Made by a program: the position numbers and the translations under genes. Shown here piece by piece: positions 1 to 6,569 of a DNA stretch of 64,000 nt. Numbering within the stretch: the stretch's first letter is position 1; each line of letters begins with the position of its first letter. The notes under the pieces were generated by a model that worked only from the letters and a program-made list of their open reading frames with translations, was not told the DNA's origin and made no database searches. Source of the stretch: an uncultured Pelagibacteraceae bacterium (GTDB lineage: Bacteria > Pseudomonadota > Alphaproteobacteria > Pelagibacterales > Pelagibacteraceae); assembly GCA_902573465.1 (NCBI GenBank), contig CACGJX010000004.1, positions 51,540 through 115,539 of the forward strand, written 5' to 3'.

Positions 1-93
1 AATGATTTCCTTTTTAGCTGTAAGCCCGCAATAGGAACAAATCGGCAATATCAATATAACAAAAAAAAAGCTTAAAACAATATAAATATCAAT

Positions 94-121
94 TTGACTT
101 TGATCATATTAATAGTATTAA
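94..121 (+). promoter_or_regulatory. possible promoter for rplM-rpsI
   Basis: A TTGACT hexamer at 94-99 is followed after 16 bp by TATTAA at 116-121, a reasonable sigma-70 pair. It would start transcription only a few bases before the rplM ATG at 132, so the leader would be nearly absent. A TATAAAT element at 81-87 is an alternative -10. Nothing else is recognisable in positions 1-93, where the + strand has no open frame of note. Confidence 0.3.
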
Positions 122-131
122 TCCTCGCACA

Positions 132-590
132 ATGACAAAATTCCTTAAAAAAGATCAATTATCATCTAATTGGTATGAAATAGATGCTAAAAATGCTGTA
201 GTTGGCAGACTAGCAACTGTTATATCAAAAATCATTAGAGGTAAAAATAAAGCAACTTTTACACCGCATATGGATGATGGTGATTTTGTAGTTGTAAAAA
301 ATATAGAACAGGTGAAATTTACTGGTAATAAATTTCAAAATAAAAAGTATTATCGACACACAGGTCATCCTGGTGGAATAAAAGAGACTACACCTGAAAA
401 TCTTGCTAAAAAAAAACCAGGCGAAGCTCTAAAACTTGCAGTAAAAAGAATGCTTCCAGGGGGAGTGTTGGGGAAAAAACAGCTTACTAAATTGAAAATA
501 TATGTTGGAAATGATCATCCTCACTCAGCTCAAAATCCTCGTGTTATACAACTGGATAAATTAAACTCTAAAAATATAGCAAGAAACTAA
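132..590 (+). CDS. rplM: 50S ribosomal protein L13
   Basis: L13 is an early-assembly protein of the large ribosomal subunit that binds 23S rRNA. The 152-residue protein carries the family signatures: GRLAT near residues 25-29, HTGHPGG at 76-82 and AVKRMLPGG at 103-111, followed by the YVGNDHPH block near 124-131. Length is close to the usual 140-155. It is followed one base later by rpsI, the universally conserved L13-S9 pair, so the two are almost certainly one transcript. The L13 N-terminus and ATG start fit the family with no extension. Confidence 0.97.
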   Translation: MTKFLKKDQLSSNWYEIDAKNAVVGRLATVISKIIRGKNKATFTPHMDDGDFVVVKNIEQVKFTGNKFQNKKYYRHTGHPGGIKETTPENLAKKKPGEALKLAVKRMLPGGVLGKKQLTKLKIYVGNDHPHSAQNPRVIQLDKLNSKNIARN

Positions 591-591
591 A

Positions 592-1029
592 ATGGAAAAT
601 ACTCAAACATCAGCTAAAGCCCCAAAGGTGAAACTGGACTTTAAAGACAGCAAATATGCCACTGGAAGAAGGAAAACATCAATAGCTAAAGTTTGGCTGA
701 AAAAAGGTTCAGGTAAAATTTATGTAAATGGTAAACTTTTTAGTGATTATTTTTCAAGTGAAAATCATAAAATGCAAGTAGTAAGACCTTTTGAACTCAT
801 AAATCAAGCAACGGAATATGATGTGAAATGTAGTGTAAAAGGTGGAGGTCCAACAGGACAAGCAGGAGCAATGGTACATGGCATTTCAAAAGCTTTAGTT
901 TTATTTGATGAAAAACTGAAATCTACACTTAAAACTGAAAAATTGACCACCCGAGACTCCAGATCTGTTGAAAGAAAAAAACCTGGACGTAAAAAAGCTA
1001 GAAGAAGCTTTCAATTTTCTAAAAGATAA
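592..1029 (+). CDS. rpsI: 30S ribosomal protein S9
   Basis: S9 sits in the head of the small subunit, with its C-terminal tail reaching the P-site tRNA. The sequence shows TGRRKTS at residues 24-30, GGGPTGQAGA at 84-93 and the basic C-terminal tail (about 127-145) ending in FSKR, which is the expected functional terminus. An N-terminal stretch of about 18 residues before the conserved core is longer than in E. coli, as often in Alphaproteobacteria. Start lies one base after the rplM stop. Confidence 0.97.
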   Translation: MENTQTSAKAPKVKLDFKDSKYATGRRKTSIAKVWLKKGSGKIYVNGKLFSDYFSSENHKMQVVRPFELINQATEYDVKCSVKGGGPTGQAGAMVHGISKALVLFDEKLKSTLKTEKLTTRDSRSVERKKPGRKKARRSFQFSKR

Positions 1030-1062
1030 TTCTTTTTTAACTTTTAACTGTTATAATATTAA

Positions 1063-2085
1063 ATGCCTAAGCTTAATGTACTAATTGCTGGATCAACTGG
1101 ATATATTGGTGTTCAATTAATTAAATTATTAATTAAACATAAGAATATTAATATAAAATATCTATGCGGAAATTCCTCAGCTGGAAAAAAAATTTCATCT
1201 TATGATATTTCGTTAAAGTCAAAAAAGTTACCAAAAATTACCAAGTATAATAAAAAATATTTGGTTAATGTTGACATTATATTTACTGCATTACCAAACG
1301 GAGAGGCTCAAGCTATCTCAAAAGATTTATTAAAAAAGAATACTTTAATTGATTTAGCTGCAGATTTTAGACTAAAAAAAGGTTCTGATTACTTAAAATG
1401 GTATAAGCAAAAACATAAGGCATTAAGTAATATTAAAAATAGTATATATGCTTTGCCAGAAATAACAGGAAAATTAGTAAAGAAATTTAATATTATTGGT
1501 TGCCCGGGTTGCTACCCCACATCAATACTTTTACCACTTATTCCATTAGTTAAAAAAAGATCAATTAACTTAAATAATATCATTGTAGACTCGAAATCTG
1601 GATATTCTGGAGCGGGTAGAGGAGTACACAAAAAATTCAAAAACAAAAATTTATACGAATCTCTCAGTGCATATGGAGTAGGATTTCATCGACATAATTC
1701 AGAAATTCATCAAGAATTAAAAAAAAATACATCTTCAAAAATTAATTTTACATTTACACCTCATATTATTCCAATGTTTAGAGGTATATTAAGTACAATT
1801 TATTTGGACTTAAAACCTGGTACTACTTTAAATAAAGTACAAAATATTTTGAAAATATTTCATAAAAAGAATAAATTTGTAAAGATAAAGAATATTAACT
1901 CTTTTTTGAGCACAAATGACGTTATGAATACTAATTATTGCTTTATTTCTGTCTGTAAAACCAAATTTAAAGATAAAATAATAATTTTATCGGTCATTGA
2001 TAATCTTATCAAAGGAGGAGCAGGTCAAGCAGTTCAAAATATGAATTTGAAATTTGGTTTTAAAAATAATGAGGGATTATTATGA
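1063..2085 (+). CDS. argC: N-acetyl-gamma-glutamyl-phosphate reductase
   Basis: Catalyses the NADPH-dependent reduction of N-acetylglutamyl phosphate to the semialdehyde in arginine biosynthesis, in the cytoplasm. Evidence is the N-terminal Rossmann loop GSTGYIG (residues 10-16), the catalytic cysteine Cys150 in GCPGCYPTS, and the HRHNSEI motif at 209-215 that supplies the active-site His. At 340 residues it is full length. It begins 33 bp after rpsI and its stop codon overlaps the ATG of the next small lipoprotein gene by 4 bases, implying translational coupling. Confidence 0.95.
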   Translation: MPKLNVLIAGSTGYIGVQLIKLLIKHKNINIKYLCGNSSAGKKISSYDISLKSKKLPKITKYNKKYLVNVDIIFTALPNGEAQAISKDLLKKNTLIDLAADFRLKKGSDYLKWYKQKHKALSNIKNSIYALPEITGKLVKKFNIIGCPGCYPTSILLPLIPLVKKRSINLNNIIVDSKSGYSGAGRGVHKKFKNKNLYESLSAYGVGFHRHNSEIHQELKKNTSSKINFTFTPHIIPMFRGILSTIYLDLKPGTTLNKVQNILKIFHKKNKFVKIKNINSFLSTNDVMNTNYCFISVCKTKFKDKIIILSVIDNLIKGGAGQAVQNMNLKFGFKNNEGLL

Positions 2086-2243
2086 AAAAATTATCATTAT
2101 TAATTTTCTTTCTAGTTATTTCTTGTGTCCCTGTACAAAATGAGAAAAAAATTAATTTTTCAAAAGATCTAACTTTTGAAGAATTTAAGTCAAACTTAAA
2201 AGTTTATGTAGATAATAGTGATTATCCAAATATAGATGAATAA
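2082..2243 (+). CDS. small putative lipoprotein, 53 aa
   Basis: An uncharacterised small gene. The ATG at 2082 overlaps the argC stop (ATGA), and its last 8 bases overlap the start of hom. The product opens with MKK, a hydrophobic run of about 10 residues and the lipobox V-I-S-C with Cys15, so a lipidated protein of 39 mature residues is predicted; the mature part is polar and acidic. No family is recognised. Small lipoproteins of this kind next to argininosuccinate or lysine pathway genes occur in Proteobacteria (LptM/YifL type), but the similarity seen here is only in architecture. The double overlap argues that it is translated. Confidence 0.6.
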   Translation: MKKLSLLIFFLVISCVPVQNEKKINFSKDLTFEEFKSNLKVYVDNSDYPNIDE

Positions 2244-3528
2244 AATAGTAAACATTGCAATTGTTGGTTTGGGTCAAGTAGGCATTTATCTTTACAATGA
2301 ATTAAGATTAAAAAAAAAAGAAATAGAAATTAAAACAGGAAAAAAGATAAATATCGTTGCAATTTCTGCAAAAAATAAAAATAAAAAAAGGAAATATAAT
2401 ATTAACAAAAAGATTTTTTATACAAATCCTCTTAAGATTCTAAAAGAAAAAAAAATTGATATTTTATTTGAGTCTATTGGTAAATCTGATGGAATTTCAA
2501 AAAAAATTGTTGTGATGGCGTTAAAGAATAAGATTAATGTTATAACACCAAATAAAGCTTTGATTTCAAAACATGGAAATGAATTAGCTAAATTAGCAGA
2601 GAAGAATAATGTAAATTTAGAATTTGAAGCTTCTGTTGCTGGAGGAATTCCAATACTTAGAACAATTAAAGAGGGTTTGGCTACAAACAAAATAAAAAAA
2701 GTTTACGGAATTTTAAATGGAACAACTAATTATATTCTAACTGAGATGGAAAATTCAAATGAGACTTTTGATAAAGTCCTAAAAAAAGCCCAAGAACTTG
2801 GTTATGCTGAACCAGGTAATCCTAAATTAGATTTGAATGGGTTTGATGCGTTTGCAAAAGTAAGAATTTTGTCAGCTCTTGCATTTAATAATCAAATTTC
2901 AAACCACAAATGTATTATGGAAGGCATAGAAAATATTGATTTAAAAGATATTAAAATTGCAAATCAATTAAATCTTAGAATTAAGTTACTTGGTATATCT
3001 GAAATGATAAATAATCGATTATTTGAAACTGTTCATCCGTGTTTAGTTAGTAAAGACACATATATAGGAAATGTAAATGGTGTCATGAACGCTGTTATTA
3101 CTGAAGGAAAACCTGTAGGAGAAAGTATACTTCAAGGGGAGGGTGCAGGACCAGGACCTACTTCATCCTCTTTATTATCTGATTTATTGTCTATTCTTAG
3201 AGGAAATATAAAATATCCTTTTGGAATTTCCTCAAACAAAAGAAAAGCTATAAAGGCTTTTAATAATGATGACTACTCAAATTCTCTATATTTAAGATTT
3301 GAAGTTAAAGATAAACAAGGTGTTTTATCTTCTATAACTAATCGACTGGCTAAATATAAAATATCTGTAAAAAGAATAATACAAACACCTGATAAAAAAA
3401 GAAATTCAGCTACTATTGTTATAATTACCCACAAAACATCAGAAAAAAATGCTAGAAATTGTTTATCAATATTTAGAAAAAACAGAAATATTTTAAAATT
3501 TCCAACATTAATTAGACTTTATAATTAA
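2236..3528 (+). CDS. hom: homoserine dehydrogenase
   Basis: Reduces aspartate semialdehyde to homoserine, feeding threonine and methionine synthesis. The N-terminal NAD(P)-binding loop GLGQVG is at residues 11-16; the catalytic domain includes ASVAGGIP, GILNGTTNYIL and GYAEPGNPKLDLNGFDA blocks; a C-terminal ACT domain begins around residue 350 and suggests allosteric feedback control by threonine. At 430 residues it is the typical monofunctional enzyme without an aspartokinase domain. Start overlaps the upstream lipoprotein gene, and the stop overlaps the ATG of the following transporter by one base. Confidence 0.95.
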   Translation: MNKIVNIAIVGLGQVGIYLYNELRLKKKEIEIKTGKKINIVAISAKNKNKKRKYNINKKIFYTNPLKILKEKKIDILFESIGKSDGISKKIVVMALKNKINVITPNKALISKHGNELAKLAEKNNVNLEFEASVAGGIPILRTIKEGLATNKIKKVYGILNGTTNYILTEMENSNETFDKVLKKAQELGYAEPGNPKLDLNGFDAFAKVRILSALAFNNQISNHKCIMEGIENIDLKDIKIANQLNLRIKLLGISEMINNRLFETVHPCLVSKDTYIGNVNGVMNAVITEGKPVGESILQGEGAGPGPTSSSLLSDLLSILRGNIKYPFGISSNKRKAIKAFNNDDYSNSLYLRFEVKDKQGVLSSITNRLAKYKISVKRIIQTPDKKRNSATIVIITHKTSEKNARNCLSIFRKNRNILKFPTLIRLYN

Positions 3529-4424
3529 TGGAAATTTATATTAAAATTTTTGAAGTTATTTTTCCGGTTTTTTTTGTTATTGGCGTTGGTTATTATCTTG
3601 GTAAAAAAAACCCTAAATTCGATACTAATTTCATAACAAATTTTGCTGGCAATATTGGTACACCAGCAATGATTTTTTATACAGTAACAACAACTGGAAT
3701 TACTTTAGATATTTTTATTCATTATTTTATTTATGCTATAATAATGATTGCTGGTTTTGCAATTGTTGGACTTTTACTTCTTTTTTTGCTTAAAAAAGAT
3801 TTAAGTATGGAGCTTCCTCCATTAATTCTACCAAATACCGGTAATATGGGTGTTCCAATTTGCCTTTTTGCGTATGGTACTCAAGGTCTTGGTGTTGCTT
3901 CTGCTATAGCTTCTGTCATAATTTTGTTCCATTTTACGCTAGGTGTTTTTTTAGCAAAAAAAAGTTTTTCTTTTGATATTTTGATTAAAAGTCCACCTGT
4001 GTACGCTATTATTATATCTGTTTTCTTTTTATATTTTGAAATTGACACACCTTTATTTCTTGAGAACACAACATTCCTTTTAACATACGCAACAATTTTC
4101 CTAGTTTTAATGTCATTAGGTATTGCTCTTACTAAATTCAAATTTTCACTAAAAAACTCAATTATTTTATCCTTATGTAGGGTAATAATAGGACCTTCAA
4201 TAGCATTTGCTGTGATTTATAATTTTGATTTGTCTGGATTGGCTGCAGGTGTTTTGCTCATACAAAGCGCAATGCCCAGCGCTATATTGAATTATCTAGT
4301 TGGTAGCATGTATTCACCAAAAAAAATTGTTGATAGTGTTGCTAGTACAATAGTTGTTTCAACCTTAATGTCTTTTATAACTATTCCAATTGTTGTATTC
4401 TTTGCTTTAAAATACTTCAATTAA
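3528..4424 (+). CDS. AEC-family permease (auxin efflux carrier type)
   Basis: A 298-residue inner-membrane protein with about ten hydrophobic segments in two halves, matching the auxin efflux carrier family. The N-terminal VIGVGYYLGKK, the central LPNTGNMGVPICLFAYG loop and the C-terminal SAMPSAILNYLVG segment are family hallmarks. Bacterial members move malate, malonate or other organic anions, but the substrate cannot be told from sequence. It starts on the last base of the hom stop codon (TAATG), so it is co-transcribed with hom; the functional link is unclear. Confidence 0.85.
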   Translation: MEIYIKIFEVIFPVFFVIGVGYYLGKKNPKFDTNFITNFAGNIGTPAMIFYTVTTTGITLDIFIHYFIYAIIMIAGFAIVGLLLLFLLKKDLSMELPPLILPNTGNMGVPICLFAYGTQGLGVASAIASVIILFHFTLGVFLAKKSFSFDILIKSPPVYAIIISVFFLYFEIDTPLFLENTTFLLTYATIFLVLMSLGIALTKFKFSLKNSIILSLCRVIIGPSIAFAVIYNFDLSGLAAGVLLIQSAMPSAILNYLVGSMYSPKKIVDSVASTIVVSTLMSFITIPIVVFFALKYFN

Positions 4425-4440
4425 TCTATATCTATCTATA

Positions 4441-5292
4441 ATGAAGGCTATCATCTTTAATCTTTTGGCCTGGGTAATGCTTCCAATAATGGATGGATTT
4501 GCAAAATATTTAAGTGCAGATCTTCCTGTATTACAAATTACATGGGCTAGATATTTTTTTACAGTCGCCTTTACTCTTCCATTTATGTTTTTCTTTTTTC
4601 GAAAAAATCTAGTTTGGACAGAAAAACCAAAATTACAATTTATTAGAGGATTAATACTTTTAACTGCGAACATTTGTTTTTTTTATGCAATATCAGTTAT
4701 TTCTCTTGCAAAAGCATTAACCTTGGCTTTTGTTGCACCTTTAATTGTTACAGCTTTTTCTCCAATTTTTTTAGGAGAAAAAGTTGGTTTTAGAAGATGG
4801 TCTGCTGTAATTATTGGATTTATAGGTTCATTAGTAGTTATAAGACCTGGTTTTGTGGAAATTAACTTAGCTAGTATAGCGGCTCTTGGAACCGGAATAA
4901 TGTATGGTTTCTATTTAATTATTACTCGTAAATTAAGTGTTTCAGACAACCCTTTATTAACTCTATTGTTAACAGGTGTAGTAGGGGCCATAATCGTTTC
5001 TTTAGTAATGCCATTTGTTTGGGTTAAGCCCACTTTAAATCAGTGGTCCATGATGGCTGCAATTGGTATATTTGCCTGTATAGGGCATTTATTTTTAATA
5101 TTATCACTTAAATATGCTGATGCTTCTAAATTAGCTCCATTTAGCTATTTTGAGATCATTACAAATATCATTATAGGTTATTATTTCTTTAGTGATTTTC
5201 CTGATAATTGGACTTTCTTAGGATTATTTATTATTGTATTAAGTGGTATCTATATTTCTAGGAGAGAGAACATAGTTAAAAAAGTTAAATAA
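4441..5292 (+). CDS. DMT-superfamily (EamA) transporter
   Basis: A 283-residue protein with ten predicted membrane segments arranged as two EamA repeats of about 140 residues; the family architecture is clear from the N-terminal FNLLAWVMLPIMDGFAKYL segment, the LTLAFVAPLIVTAFSPIFLGE helix-loop and its second-half counterpart LSLKYADASKLAPFSYFEI. Such permeases export or import amino acids and other metabolites; the substrate is not inferable. It lies 16 bp after the AEC permease and is the last gene before a 460-bp region with no protein gene. Confidence 0.85.
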   Translation: MKAIIFNLLAWVMLPIMDGFAKYLSADLPVLQITWARYFFTVAFTLPFMFFFFRKNLVWTEKPKLQFIRGLILLTANICFFYAISVISLAKALTLAFVAPLIVTAFSPIFLGEKVGFRRWSAVIIGFIGSLVVIRPGFVEINLASIAALGTGIMYGFYLIITRKLSVSDNPLLTLLLTGVVGAIIVSLVMPFVWVKPTLNQWSMMAAIGIFACIGHLFLILSLKYADASKLAPFSYFEIITNIIIGYYFFSDFPDNWTFLGLFIIVLSGIYISRRENIVKKVK

Positions 5293-5319
5293 TAGGTATT
5301 ATTTATTTACTAATACCTA
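5293..5319 (+). terminator. hairpin after DMT transporter gene
   Basis: A perfect 8-bp inverted repeat, TAGGTATT at 5293-5300 and AATACCTA at 5312-5319, sits directly after the stop codon of the DMT gene. No long T run follows, so it may be a weak terminator or an mRNA-stabilising hairpin. Confidence 0.45.
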
Positions 5320-5540
5320 AAGTATTACTTTAATTATACTATGTAAACTATTGTATTTATTAGATATTTATATAATATAAATTTTTAAGATAAGTTAACT
5401 AAAACTGATTTTATTTAATTAAAAAAAAATTATTTTTAGCTAAATTTGTAAAATTTGTATCCAAATCTTAAAAATATTAAATTATCATTAAAAATCAAGG
5501 CATTTTGGACATCAGGAAAATTAAAATCATGAATAAATAG
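5320..5540. other. AT-rich intergenic stretch, nothing recognised
   Basis: About 220 bp of extremely AT-rich DNA between the hairpin after the DMT gene and the candidate RNA that follows. No open frame of useful length, tRNA, repeat or clear promoter pair was seen on either strand. It may contain the promoter of the downstream RNA. Confidence 0.5.
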
Positions 5541-5728
5541 GGTGGTCTAAAAGCGTTGATATAGTTGAATAGTAGAGCGATGCACTAATTGAATATGCCT
5601 TTTAAACGTCCATAGAGGGGTCAATTTTTAGTGCAGGCTTATATTTGGTACAACTGAAGGGTGAATTCAACTATTTTGCTAATACAAAACTAAAATCATT
5701 AAAAAACGTTGATTTTATTAGTTTTTTT
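5541..5728 (+). ncRNA. candidate structured RNA ending in an intrinsic terminator
   Basis: This stretch is richer in GC than its flanks and has no convincing reading frame. It can fold into nested perfect helices: ATAGTTGAAT at 5561-5570 pairs over 10 bp with ATTCAACTAT at 5665-5674, and inside it TGCACTAA at 5581-5588 pairs with TTAGTGCA at 5628-5635, extended by TTGA 5589-5592 with TCAA 5621-5624. It ends in an intrinsic-terminator-like hairpin (arms 5689-5698 and 5710-5722 with a 3-nt bulge) followed by seven T. I do not recognise the family; tmRNA, 6S, SRP and RNase P signatures were looked for and not found. The 5' end is approximate. Confidence 0.5.
5686..5728 (+). terminator. intrinsic terminator of the candidate RNA
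   Basis: ACTAAAATCA at 5689-5698 pairs with TGATTTTA at 5710-5717 plus TAGT after a small bulge, and T7 follows at 5722-5728. The orientation of the T run says + strand transcription arrives here, although no + strand protein gene lies within 390 bp upstream, which supports an RNA gene. Confidence 0.55.
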
Positions 5729-5753
5729 AAGACAAAAAAGGCGTAGTATAACC

Positions 5754-6029
5754 CTAAATAGCTGCTTTTTCAGATCTTAGTAATTTAAGCTTTTTCTTGG
5801 TTCCACCTATTCCAGAGTAACCTCCAAGCCCTCCATCTGACCTAATTACCCTATGACATGGTATTTTAGGGGCATATGGGTTTTTAGCACAGGCATTAGC
5901 TACAGCTCTAGCTGATTTAGGGCTTTTTATACCAATAGCCACCTGTTTATAGGTTTTTACCTTACCTTTTTGAATGGTTTTGAGATATTTCCAAACTTTT
6001 AATTGAAATTTTGTGCCTTTAAGTTTCAT
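5754..6029 (-). CDS. ogt: MGMT-family DNA alkyltransferase (short form)
   Basis: Transfers alkyl groups from O6-alkylguanine in DNA to its own cysteine. The 91-residue protein is just the C-terminal DNA-binding/active-site domain: a winged helix with RAVANACAKNP at 41-51 (Arg41 in the position of the base-flipping arginine finger) and the acceptor motif PCHRV with Cys58, then the SDGGLGGYSGG-type loop. The N-terminal domain of Ogt/Ada-type enzymes is missing. Because the motif is PCHRV rather than PWHRV, it should be a true alkyl acceptor and not an alkyltransferase-like protein. It is alone, flanked on both sides by candidate structured RNAs, and read through the second of these if that RNA's terminator leaks. 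Confidence 0.8.
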   Translation of the reverse strand: MKLKGTKFQLKVWKYLKTIQKGKVKTYKQVAIGIKSPKSARAVANACAKNPYAPKIPCHRVIRSDGGLGGYSGIGGTKKKLKLLRSEKAAI

Positions 6030-6046
6030 TATTGGCTAAAAACCCC

Positions 6047-6090
6047 TGTTTCCTTGCACTTTTAAGGGTGCAAAGAACAGTTGTTTTGGC
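6047..6090 (-). terminator. terminator-like hairpin before ogt
   Basis: On the - strand CTGTT and TTTGCAC pair with GTGCAAG and AACAG around a short loop, and GGGGTTTTT follows about 18 bases before the ogt start. It either ends the candidate RNA or acts as an attenuator in the ogt leader. Confidence 0.45.
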
Positions 6091-6226
6091 ACGTCGTTGA
6101 TGCGCTACCGCCATGCCTCCCGCTCCACATGTTCAGCGATGCTTTGTGAAGCTTTCTGCCCCCTGGAATTGTACCTCTCGGTTTTTCTCCAATTGGCCAG
6201 TTAAGAGTTGCCTCTTAATTCATAAT
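6047..6226 (-). ncRNA. candidate GC-rich structured RNA upstream of ogt
   Basis: About 180 bp with roughly half GC in a genome near 30%, a usual mark of structured RNA in such genomes. Read on the - strand it offers successive helices: TTAAGAG-GCAA-CTCTTAA; an arm CTGG..AATTG with CAATTCCAG enclosing ACC-GAGA-GGT (a GNRA loop); GCTT-CACA-AAGC; CGCT with AGCG; GGCATG with CGTGCC; and a final long hairpin built on TTTGCAC/GTGCAAG followed by GGGGTTTTT, terminator-like. No known family signature (tmRNA, RNase P, SRP, 6S, group I/II intron) was found. A stop-free - strand frame of about 49 codons crosses it but lacks an upstream ATG. Ends are approximate. Confidence 0.5.
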
Positions 6227-6255
6227 TAACATAACAAATAATGATTTTTAAATGT

Positions 6256-6272
6256 ATCACTTTTTAGGTGAT
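6256..6272. repeat. small inverted repeat
   Basis: ATCAC at 6256-6260 and GTGAT at 6268-6272 form a 5-bp hairpin between the candidate RNA and the small membrane protein gene. It could be a weak terminator for the latter on the - strand. The rest of 6230-6313 shows nothing recognisable. Confidence 0.25.
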
Positions 6273-6313
6273 TCTTTAATTCTTCCTACTTTCTTGTGAA
6301 TAGTGGGGATAAA

Positions 6314-6490
6314 TTAAGTTTTAAAAAGCAATATAAAATAGCTAAACAAAAATAAGATAGCCATTATGCTTAAAAATATTGTGTTAATGCTTTTTCCAGT
6401 ATTTCTATATTGAATATAGCTCAAAATTATAAAACCAATCGAACTTATCAAAAACCATACTGCAGGAATTTCACCATCTATAGAACCCAT
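6314..6490 (-). CDS. small two-helix membrane protein, 58 aa
   Basis: Unrecognised. From the ATG at 6490 the product starts MGSIDGEIPAVW and has two hydrophobic segments (about residues 9-24 and 37-55) separated by a short polar loop with YRNTGKS. The frame extends upstream to a GTG at 6526 (70 residues), but that would begin inside the -35/-10 region of the divergent recombinase gene, so the internal ATG is preferred. No function can be offered; size and composition resemble many small SAR11 membrane proteins. Confidence 0.5.
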   Translation of the reverse strand: MGSIDGEIPAVWFLISSIGFIILSYIQYRNTGKSINTIFLSIMAILFLFSYFILLFKT

Positions 6491-6509
6491 AATTATTAAA
6501 TTTAAACTA

Positions 6510-6538
6510 TTGACATTAAAAATCACTTAATATATTAT
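6510..6538 (+). promoter_or_regulatory. promoter of the recombinase gene
   Basis: A consensus TTGACA at 6510-6515, a 17-bp spacer and TATTAT at 6533-6538 make the best sigma-70 promoter in the accessory region. Transcription would start near 6545, inside the palindrome at 6539-6563. Confidence 0.6.
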
Positions 6539-6563
6539 TTCCGATAATTAATGGTTATCGGAA
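6539..6563. repeat. palindrome TTCCGATAA-N7-TTATCGGAA at recombinase promoter
   Basis: Perfect 9-bp arms (6539-6547 and 6555-6563) around a 7-bp spacer; the symmetry continues outward with ATTAT on each side if one T is skipped. It overlaps the likely transcription start and lies 6 bp before the recombinase ATG. The arm-spacer-arm geometry is that of a tyrosine-recombinase core site (6-8 bp overlap region) or of an operator for autorepression; sequence alone cannot decide. Confidence 0.6.
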
Positions 6564-6569
6564 TAATTG

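Noticed and set aside
5541..6226. tmRNA, 6S RNA, SRP RNA or RNase P RNA in the two RNA-like stretches
   Set aside because: No TTCRANT T-arm with paired stem, no tag frame, no GAGGAAAGTCC box and no GGAAGGAAGC-type SRP loop were found on either strand.
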